From contig CAJUOY010000014.1 in NCBI GenBank assembly GCA_910588645.1, forward strand, positions 22,864 to 47,565: DNA of 24,702 nucleotides. Direction: 5' to 3'. The stretch is from an uncultured Christensenellaceae bacterium. GTDB lineage: Bacteria; Bacillota; Clostridia; Christensenellales; Borkfalkiaceae. Below, piece after piece: positions 1 through 5,971 of the stretch. The position numbers were made by a program, and so were the translations under genes. The notes under the pieces were generated by a model. That model searched no databases, was not told where the DNA came from, and saw only the letters and a list, made by a program, of their open reading frames with translations. Numbering within the stretch: position 1 is the stretch's first letter; every line of letters starts with the position of its first letter.

Positions 1-2166
1 AAGGTAAAGTCTGTCTGCAACAACTTCGAAGAAGTAAAGGTTGTCGAGGAAGAGAACAATTATACTCTTTCCGGTGAAAAAATCAAAATAACGGGACTTT
101 GTTGCGCAAATTGTGCGCGAGAACTCGAGGAGGAATTAAACGCAATCGACGGCGTTGAAGCCTCGGTTGACTTTGTAAACTTGCAAATAAGCTTAAAATC
201 TTCAAACGTTTCCGCAAGGGATAAAGCGATTTACTCTATTACCCATTTCGAGGACGTCAAGATAGTTGACGGAAAGACTGAGAGAAAGAGCATATTCAAG
301 GAACACTTAAAAGATATAATCTGCCTTATCGTGGGCGCGGTCTTTTTTATTCCCGTGTTTATACTCGATATTATGGGGCTCACGGATAAGAATACCGCGT
401 TCAGAATCGTATCGTACGTTTTGTTCGGTATTTCCTATCTTGCGGTCGGACATCCCGTGTTGATAAATACGGCAAAGAATATTGCAAAGGGCAGAATTTT
501 CGATGAAAATTTCCTTATGACCTTGGCTTCATTCGGCGCGATACTGCTCGGAATTTTCGAGGGCGACGGTCTTGCGGAAGGCGTTGCGGTAATGCTTTTA
601 TATCAGCTTGGAGAGCTTTTGCAGGCGGTGGCCGTAGGCTCGTCGAGAAACTCTATTTCAAAGCTTATGGATTTAAAGGCGGACGCCGCGACTCTTTTGG
701 TAAACGGCGGTCAGCAGGTCGTTTCGCCCGAACAGCTCAAAACAGGCGATATGATAATAATTAAGGCGGGAGAAAAAGTCCCTACCGACTGCCGCATTGT
801 AAAAGGCAGCAGTTCGCTGGATCTTAAAAGCCTGAACGGCGAACCCGTTCCCCGCGACGTGCGCGAGGGTGACGAAATCTTGTCGGGCAGTATAAATATT
901 TCGGGAGTGATCGAGGCGGAAGTCCTGCGCGAATACAAAAATTCGGCTGTGGCGAAAATTTTGGACCTCGTGGAAAATTCAACCGCCAAAAAGTCAAAAC
1001 CGGAAAAGTTTATTTCAAAATTCGCTAAATATTACACTCCTGCGGTATGCATTGCCGCGGTGATAGTGGCGGCAATAGTTCCCACGATAATCTGCGCCGT
1101 GACGGGCGGTTTCGGTTGGCCGATTTACAGAGAATGGATTTATAAGGCTCTCAATTTCCTTGTAATTTCCTGTCCCTGCGCGCTCGTAATTTCCGTGCCT
1201 CTGGCGTATTTCGCCGGCATAGGTCGATGTGCAAAGTTCGGGATACTCGTGAAGGGCTCTACCTGTATCGATCAGCTTGCTCTTGCAAACGTTGCGGCGT
1301 TCGACAAGACGGGTACACTTACGGAGGGCACGTTTGAAATAGTTGGATATACCGACGATAGAACGCTTTCCCTCGCGGCCGCGGCGGAAAAATATTCATC
1401 GCACCCTATAGCGGCGGCATTTAAAGATATTGTATGCGCGGACGGCGTATCTTCTGCGGAGGAAATTGCGGGCAAGGGCATAAAATGCTTAAAGGAGGGC
1501 AAAGTTCTGCTCTGCGGCAACGCCGCGCTGTTGGAGGAGAACGGCGTAATATTCGAAAGAAAGGAAAGTCTGTCTACGCTCGTATACGTGGCGCTCGGCG
1601 GGGAATACGTCGGCGCAATAGAGATCGACGACAGAGTTAAGGAAGGGGCGGCCGCAGCGATCGGGGAGCTTTACAAAGCGGGAGTGAAATATACCTGTAT
1701 GCTTACCGGCGACAGCCGCGAACGCGCAAAGGCGATAGCGGAAAAGGTCGGGCTGGACGGTTTCGAGGCCTCGCTTATGCCGGACGAAAAGCTGGCTATG
1801 GCGGAGAAACTCAAAGCCCGAGGTAAATTGATTTATTGCGGGGACGGAATAAACGACGCGCCCGTAATGACGGTCGCCGACTGCGCGGTATCTATGGGTA
1901 AGGTGGGTTCGGACGCGGCTATAGAGGCCAGCGACGTGGTACTCGTTACCGACAACCTCGCGCTTCTGCCCAAGGGCAGGAGAATAGCTAAAAAGACGCG
2001 CCGGCTCGTTATCGAAAATATCGTAGGCTCGCTTGCGGTTAAACTTGCCGTTATGTCGCTGAGCGTCGCGCTTGCGGGATTCCCTCTGTTCGTGGCGGTT
2101 GCCGCCGACGTGGGAATAATGCTTGTGGCAGTATTGAACGCAATGCGAGCTAACCTTATAAAATAG
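1..2166 (+). CDS. Heavy-metal (Zn/Cd/Pb-type) P1B ATPase, 5' partial
   Basis: ATP-driven metal exporter of the CadA/ZntA group in the cytoplasmic membrane. The frame is open from the first base, so the gene starts upstream; 721 residues are visible. Counting from the first codon, residues 1-20 look like the end of one HMA domain and a second HMA follows with C34-C35-A-N-C38. About eight membrane segments follow. The actuator loop reads N279-G-E281, where TGE is usual. CPC is at 391-393 in a membrane segment, the phosphorylation motif DKTGTLT begins at D435, the HP motif is in SSHPIAAA, and GDGINDAP is present. The last membrane helix keeps the Asp (ADVG) and the helix before it keeps the Lys (LAVK) that ligate or neutralise Zn in ZntA. 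This points to Zn/Cd/Pb rather than Cu, by inference. An in-frame TTG at 181 is not the start, because the HMA domain lies before it. Followed by a terminator. Confidence 0.93.
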   Translation, partial: KVKSVCNNFEEVKVVEEENNYTLSGEKIKITGLCCANCARELEEELNAIDGVEASVDFVNLQISLKSSNVSARDKAIYSITHFEDVKIVDGKTERKSIFKEHLKDIICLIVGAVFFIPVFILDIMGLTDKNTAFRIVSYVLFGISYLAVGHPVLINTAKNIAKGRIFDENFLMTLASFGAILLGIFEGDGLAEGVAVMLLYQLGELLQAVAVGSSRNSISKLMDLKADAATLLVNGGQQVVSPEQLKTGDMIIIKAGEKVPTDCRIVKGSSSLDLKSLNGEPVPRDVREGDEILSGSINISGVIEAEVLREYKNSAVAKILDLVENSTAKKSKPEKFISKFAKYYTPAVCIAAVIVAAIVPTIICAVTGGFGWPIYREWIYKALNFLVISCPCALVISVPLAYFAGIGRCAKFGILVKGSTCIDQLALANVAAFDKTGTLTEGTFEIVGYTDDRTLSLAAAAEKYSSHPIAAAFKDIVCADGVSSAEEIAGKGIKCLKEGKVLLCGNAALLEENGVIFERKESLSTLVYVALGGEYVGAIEIDDRVKEGAAAAIGELYKAGVKYTCMLTGDSRERAKAIAEKVGLDGFEASLMPDEKLAMAEKLKARGKLIYCGDGINDAPVMTVADCAVSMGKVGSDAAIEASDVVLVTDNLALLPKGRRIAKKTRRLVIENIVGSLAVKLAVMSLSVALAGFPLFVAVAADVGIMLVAVLNAMRANLIK

Positions 2167-2200
2167 CTTTTTAAGAAGCGATAAAAAATAATTTCGACAA

Positions 2201-2241
2201 AATTCGGCAAACGTATTTCAAACGTTTGCCGAATTGTTTTT
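2201..2241 (+). terminator. Rho-independent terminator of the P-type ATPase gene
   Basis: Perfect 14-bp inverted repeat (2201-2214 with 2222-2235), 7-nt loop, then G and five T. It lies 34 bases after the ATPase stop codon. The right arm also contains the -35 box of the next gene's promoter. Confidence 0.9.
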
Positions 2242-2254
2242 CACGTGTTATAAT
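2226..2254 (+). promoter_or_regulatory. Sigma-A-type promoter of the purine permease gene
   Basis: TTGCCG (2226-2231), 17-bp spacer, TATAAT (2249-2254), preceded by TGT (extended -10). The -35 box sits in the right arm of the upstream terminator. Transcription would start near 2261 and give a leader of about 90 nt. Confidence 0.8.
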
Positions 2255-2274
2255 GTGAAAAACAGGTGAAATCA

Positions 2275-2311
2275 AGCCCCCGCGGGGGCTATTTGCAGTT
2301 TAACTGCAAAT
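2275..2311 (+). repeat. Two adjacent palindromes in the permease leader
   Basis: A 16-bp perfect palindrome, agcccccgcgggggct (2275-2290), is followed without a gap by a 10-bp inverted repeat around a single T (2291-2300 with 2302-2311). Both lie in the untranslated leader between promoter and ribosome binding site. Neither has a T-tract directly after it, so they do not look like simple terminators. No purine riboswitch core is recognisable. They could be a dispersed repeat, a processing or stability element, or an operator; only one copy is in this window. Confidence 0.6.
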
Positions 2312-2350
2312 AAGATTTTGTTTGAAAAAAATTATTTGGAGGTCACTTTA

Positions 2351-3925
2351 ATGAGTGAAGAAACGAAAGAAGAGCAAGTTTCCGAACCCGAAGTTAAAGA
2401 AGAACCCGTAACCGAAGTTGCGGAAGTTTCCGAAACCGACGGCGCCGCTGCTCTGACGCAGAGTCCTCACAAGGGATTTTTGGCCAAAGTCGATAACTAT
2501 TTCGGCATAACCAAGAGCGGTTCCAAGTACAGGACGGAAATCGTTGCCGGTCTTACGACCTTTATGGCGATGGTTTACATCCTTATGGTAAATGCAGGAA
2601 TGTTCAAGCTTGTTATCGGCGGATCGGATCCTTACGGCGCATCCTACATAGCAACCGCTATCGGCGCGATCGTAGGTACCCTTTTGATGGCTTTTCTTGC
2701 CAAAATGCCCTTAGCGCAAGCTTCGGGTATGGGCGTAAACGCGTTTATCGTTTATACCCTGTGTCTTGGCGGAACGGGACTGACTTACGCAAACTGTATG
2801 GTGTTCACCCTTCTTGACGGCGTAATTTTCCTTCTTCTTACCGCAACAGGTTTGAGACAGAAAATTTTCCACGCTATCCCCGCGGGCGTAAGACACGCTA
2901 TCCCCGTAGGTATCGGTCTTTTCATCGCGTTCATCGGTTTGCAGAATGCGGGAATAGTAGTCAACAACGATTCCACTTTAGTGTCCTTTATTTCATTCAA
3001 CGTCCTTGGCGGCGGCGATTTCGTAACTTTGGACGGTAAGGGTATGATGCCCGCGCTTGTAGCGCTTCTCGGCGTTATTGCTATAGCTATCCTTTCCAAA
3101 AAGAACGTAAAGGGCGCAATTCTTTGGGGAATACTCGGCTCGGCCGTGCTCTATTACATTCTTGCGGGTATCGGTTATGCGGCAGGAAGCAAAGGTTGCG
3201 AGCTTATTTTCAATAGTATCGATATTAAAAATCCTTTCGACGCGTTCGCGGCTTGGGGTAAAGATTCCGCAGGCGTAGTATTCTATGAAGGTTTCGACTT
3301 CTCGAAATATTTCGGCATGGAAGGACATAACGCGGGTACTCTCGTAGTTCTGCTCATCACCACGGCTCTTTCGCTTTGTATGATCGATATGTTCGATACT
3401 ATAGGAACTCTTTACGGCGCTTGCGCAAAGGGCAACCTGCTTGACGAAAAGGGCGTTCCCATCCGTATGAACAGAATGCTTCTTTCCGACGCTATCGCAA
3501 CCTGCACTGGCGCGGTCGCAGGTACTTCCACGGTTACCACTTTCGTAGAAGCTTCCGCAGGCGTTGCTGCGGGCGGCAAGACGGGCTTTACTGCTCTCGT
3601 AGTTGCGGCTTGCTTCTTTGTAGCTATGTTCCTCAGCCCCATTGCTCAGCTTATTCCCTCGGCGGCGACCGCTACGGCGCTCATTTGGGTAGGCGTGCTG
3701 ATGATGACTTCCGTAGTAAAAGTAGATTGGGAAGACGCAGGCGAAGCTATCGTTGCTTTCCTCACCTTTATAACTATGGTTCTCGGTTACAGCATTTCCC
3801 ACGGTATCGGCATCGGTATCATTGCTTTCATTCTCGTTAAGCTTTGCACCGGCAAGATCAAGGAAATCAGCATTGCGACCTGGATCATCGGCGTATTGTT
3901 CCTTGCTACGTTCTTACTCACCTGA
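2351..3925 (+). CDS. AzgA/PbuG-type NCS2 purine permease (adenine/guanine/hypoxanthine)
   Basis: Membrane importer for purine bases, probably proton-coupled as in the AzgA (COG2252) family. The 524-residue product has a hydrophilic, Glu-rich N-terminus of about 55 residues and then 12 or more hydrophobic segments. Family signatures are visible: GMGVNAF in an early membrane segment, MFDTIGTLYGA in the middle, and the characteristic GTSTVTTFVEASAGVAAGG followed by RTG-like KTGFTA. The start is ATG 2351, because GGAGGT at 2338-2343 is 7 bases upstream; the frame is open back to a TTG at 2318, which has no ribosome binding site. The charged N-terminal tail is longer than in most relatives. The next gene encodes adenine deaminase, which supports purine-base import for salvage. 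The exact base transported cannot be told from sequence alone. Confidence 0.93.
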   Translation: MSEETKEEQVSEPEVKEEPVTEVAEVSETDGAAALTQSPHKGFLAKVDNYFGITKSGSKYRTEIVAGLTTFMAMVYILMVNAGMFKLVIGGSDPYGASYIATAIGAIVGTLLMAFLAKMPLAQASGMGVNAFIVYTLCLGGTGLTYANCMVFTLLDGVIFLLLTATGLRQKIFHAIPAGVRHAIPVGIGLFIAFIGLQNAGIVVNNDSTLVSFISFNVLGGGDFVTLDGKGMMPALVALLGVIAIAILSKKNVKGAILWGILGSAVLYYILAGIGYAAGSKGCELIFNSIDIKNPFDAFAAWGKDSAGVVFYEGFDFSKYFGMEGHNAGTLVVLLITTALSLCMIDMFDTIGTLYGACAKGNLLDEKGVPIRMNRMLLSDAIATCTGAVAGTSTVTTFVEASAGVAAGGKTGFTALVVAACFFVAMFLSPIAQLIPSAATATALIWVGVLMMTSVVKVDWEDAGEAIVAFLTFITMVLGYSISHGIGIGIIAFILVKLCTGKIKEISIATWIIGVLFLATFLLT

Positions 3926-3958
3926 TGAAAACAGGCAAGAGAAAATAAAAATTATTTT

Positions 3959-3990
3959 AAAGCTCCCGCTTGAAAAGGCGGGAGCTTTGT
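3959..3990 (+). terminator. Terminator after the purine permease gene
   Basis: Inverted repeat aaagctcccgc / gcgggagcttt (3959-3969 with 3978-3988) with an 8-nt loop and a short T run. The loop and spacer are shared with the promoter of the next gene. Confidence 0.85.
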
Positions 3991-3998
3991 GTTATAAT
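3970..3998 (+). promoter_or_regulatory. Promoter of the adenine deaminase gene
   Basis: TTGAAA (3970-3975), 17-bp spacer, TATAAT (3993-3998) with an upstream TGT (extended -10). The -35 box lies exactly in the loop of the preceding terminator hairpin. Leader length to ATG 4065 is about 60 nt. Confidence 0.8.
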
Positions 3999-4008
3999 TA
4001 GTGCGTTC

Positions 4009-4041
4009 GGGGGACGATAGCAAATTTTTGTTATTAAACCC
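4009..4041 (+). other. Possible structured leader of adenine deaminase mRNA
   Basis: Within the leader, 4017-4023 can pair with 4028-4034 (7 bp with one G-U, 4-nt loop), and a G run (4009-4013) can pair with CCC at 4039-4041, enclosing that hairpin. An A-rich stretch and the ribosome binding site (AAAGAGG, 4051-4057) follow. No known purine or preQ1 riboswitch core is matched. This may be only a short, AT-rich fold. Confidence 0.25.
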
Positions 4042-4064
4042 TAAAAAATTAAAGAGGTTTTACT

Positions 4065-5774
4065 ATGTTGGAAAAATATATTCTCGCCGCTAAGCGCGAA
4101 AAGAAATGTGATTTGGTTTTAAAGAACGCGACGTACGTAGACGTTTTTACGGCGAGCATTAAAAAGGGCGATATAGCTGTCGTAGGCGAAAAAATAGTCG
4201 GAGTAGGTGAATACGAGGGCGAGAGGGAGATCGATTGTTCCAGTCTTACCGTTCTTCCCGGATACATAGATGGGCACGTACATATAGAAAGCTCACAGCT
4301 CTCTCCCGAAGAGTTTGCCTCACTGATAGTTCCCCGCGGGACGACGACAATTATCGCAGATCCTCACGAAATCACAAACGTCTGCGGTATGGCGGGTTGC
4401 GAATATATAGCAAAGGCTTCGGAAAGCGTTCCGCTCGACGTAAAAATACAGCTTCCTTCCTGCGTGCCCGCAACGCCGTTCGAGACGAGCGGCGCGGTGC
4501 TCGAAGGCAAGGATATCGAGGAGAATATAGGCAATTCCTATATCTTCGGTCTGGGCGAGTTTATGAATTATCCGGGCGTGATCTATTGCGTTCCCGACGT
4601 GTTGAAAAAGTTGGAGGCGGCTCACGCTGCCGGAAAGGTCATCGACGGACACGCGCCTGCTGTCTACGGGTACGAGCTTAACGCTTATCTCTGCGGAGGA
4701 ATTACCACCGATCACGAGTGTGTGACAAAGGAAGAAATCGAAGAAAAGATTTCAAAGGGAGTGTACGTGCATATCCGCCACGGCTCGTCCACTCAAAATC
4801 TCGGCAATGCAAAATATATGACCGACGGAAATATGCGCCGTTTCATTCTGTGTACGGACGACAGGCACGCCGCGGATCTCAAAGAAAAGGGACACCTTGA
4901 CGACGCGTTAAGGCGCATTGTCGCGGATGGTACGGATCCGGTACGCGCTGTTATTTGCGCGACTTTGAACTGTGCGGAGTGCTACGGTCTTAAATGGCGC
5001 GGAGCGATAGCGCCCTTCTATCTTGCCGATCTTGTTGCTGTGGACGATTTGAAATCCTTCAACGCGAAATACGTTGTAAAGAGCGGCAAACTGGTTGCGG
5101 AAAACGGCAAACCGCTGTTCGACACATCCAAAAGGTACCTGCCTTCGAGCGTGCTGAACACGGTTCATTTAAAGGAAATGAAGGCGGATGACTTTATACT
5201 TACCCTCAAAGGCAAAAGGGCTAAGGCTATGACGATAGAGCCCGGCGGCGTCGTTACGGGCTGTGAAATAGTAGAGGTGGATAGCAGGAACGGCGACGTC
5301 GTTCTGGACGGTACCGATCTTTTGAAGCTCACTGTAGTGGAGCGCCACAAGATGACCGGCAATATCGGCAGGGCTCTTTTCAAGGGCTACGGCTTTAAGG
5401 GCGGCGCGCTGGGAATAACCATCGCTCACGATTCGCACAATATCATACTTATGGGCGACGACAACGAGAGTATGGCCCGCGCGGCAAACCGTTTAAAGGA
5501 AATAGGCGGCGGTATGGTAATTGTGGAAAAGGGCGGCGACGTGCATTCCCTCACTTTAGACATAGCGGGGCTTATGTCCTCGCGCGACGCCGAGGGGCTT
5601 CAACGCGACAGCCGCGCGCTTATAGAAAAAGCGCATTCTATGGGAGTGAAGCGCGAGTACGAAGCGTTTATGTCGCTTGCATTCCTCTCGCTTGCGGTTA
5701 TTCCCAGACTCAAAGTTACCGACGCCGGACTTTTCGACGTGGAAAAATTTGCGTTTACTGAAATAGACGCCTGA
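4065..5774 (+). CDS. ade: Adenine deaminase
   Basis: Converts adenine to hypoxanthine and ammonia in purine salvage; cytosolic metal-dependent amidohydrolase of the COG1001 family. The 569-residue length is normal. The metal-binding HVH (H71, H73) is followed by IESS; DPHEI..V.G, GLGEFMNYPG, IDGHAP, GGITTDHE, RHGSS and LCTDDRH are all in the expected order. A C-terminal Ade-specific domain covers roughly residues 370-569 and contains the GGG-rich segment before VEKGG. ATG 4065 has AAAGAGG 7 bases upstream. It has its own promoter but follows an AzgA-type permease, so import and deamination of adenine are probably used together. A strong terminator follows. Confidence 0.95.
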   Translation: MLEKYILAAKREKKCDLVLKNATYVDVFTASIKKGDIAVVGEKIVGVGEYEGEREIDCSSLTVLPGYIDGHVHIESSQLSPEEFASLIVPRGTTTIIADPHEITNVCGMAGCEYIAKASESVPLDVKIQLPSCVPATPFETSGAVLEGKDIEENIGNSYIFGLGEFMNYPGVIYCVPDVLKKLEAAHAAGKVIDGHAPAVYGYELNAYLCGGITTDHECVTKEEIEEKISKGVYVHIRHGSSTQNLGNAKYMTDGNMRRFILCTDDRHAADLKEKGHLDDALRRIVADGTDPVRAVICATLNCAECYGLKWRGAIAPFYLADLVAVDDLKSFNAKYVVKSGKLVAENGKPLFDTSKRYLPSSVLNTVHLKEMKADDFILTLKGKRAKAMTIEPGGVVTGCEIVEVDSRNGDVVLDGTDLLKLTVVERHKMTGNIGRALFKGYGFKGGALGITIAHDSHNIILMGDDNESMARAANRLKEIGGGMVIVEKGGDVHSLTLDIAGLMSSRDAEGLQRDSRALIEKAHSMGVKREYEAFMSLAFLSLAVIPRLKVTDAGLFDVEKFAFTEIDA

Positions 5775-5779
5775 CATTT

Positions 5780-5816
5780 ACGGGCGGCGGAAAAATTCCG
5801 CCGCCCGTTTTATTTT
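5780..5816 (+). terminator. Terminator after adenine deaminase
   Basis: 13-bp GC-rich perfect stem (5780-5792 with 5796-5808), AAA loop, then a T-rich tail. It begins 5 bases after the ade stop codon. Confidence 0.93.
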
Positions 5817-5883
5817 AAGGTGTTTTTCGCAAGTCGAAAATGTTTATAAATATTATAAATAAAATAAAAGAATTTTTTTGAAA

Positions 5884-5926
5884 TTGTATCAAACGGTTTT
5901 ACTTATTTTTGCGTTTATAGTAAAAT
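5884..5926 (+). promoter_or_regulatory. Probable secA promoter with upstream TTGTATCAA element
   Basis: TTTACT (5898-5903), 17-bp spacer, TAAAAT (5921-5926). A 9-mer, TTGTATCAA (5884-5892), stands 5 bases before the -35 box. The ileS promoter has the same 9-mer and spacing, which raises confidence in this otherwise moderate match. The rest of the 5817-5971 stretch is AT-rich with no other recognisable feature. Confidence 0.6.
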
Positions 5927-5971
5927 ATATTCGGCAAATAGCAATTTTTAACAAATCGTAAGGGATTTATT

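Noticed and set aside
2261..2340. Purine riboswitch in the permease leader
   Set aside because: No conserved purine-aptamer core or three-way junction can be found; only two palindromes are present.
2318..2350. TTG start giving 11 more residues on the purine permease
   Set aside because: No ribosome binding site precedes it, and GGAGGT stands 7 bases before ATG 2351.
2993..3802. 269-residue open frame on the minus strand inside the permease gene
   Set aside because: It is antisense to a well-supported membrane protein, with composition that reflects the complementary codons and no recognisable motif.
4009..4062. preQ1-I riboswitch upstream of adenine deaminase
   Set aside because: ACCCT followed by an A-rich tract is similar, but the internal hairpin is too long, the 5' half does not match and the gene is not a queuosine gene.
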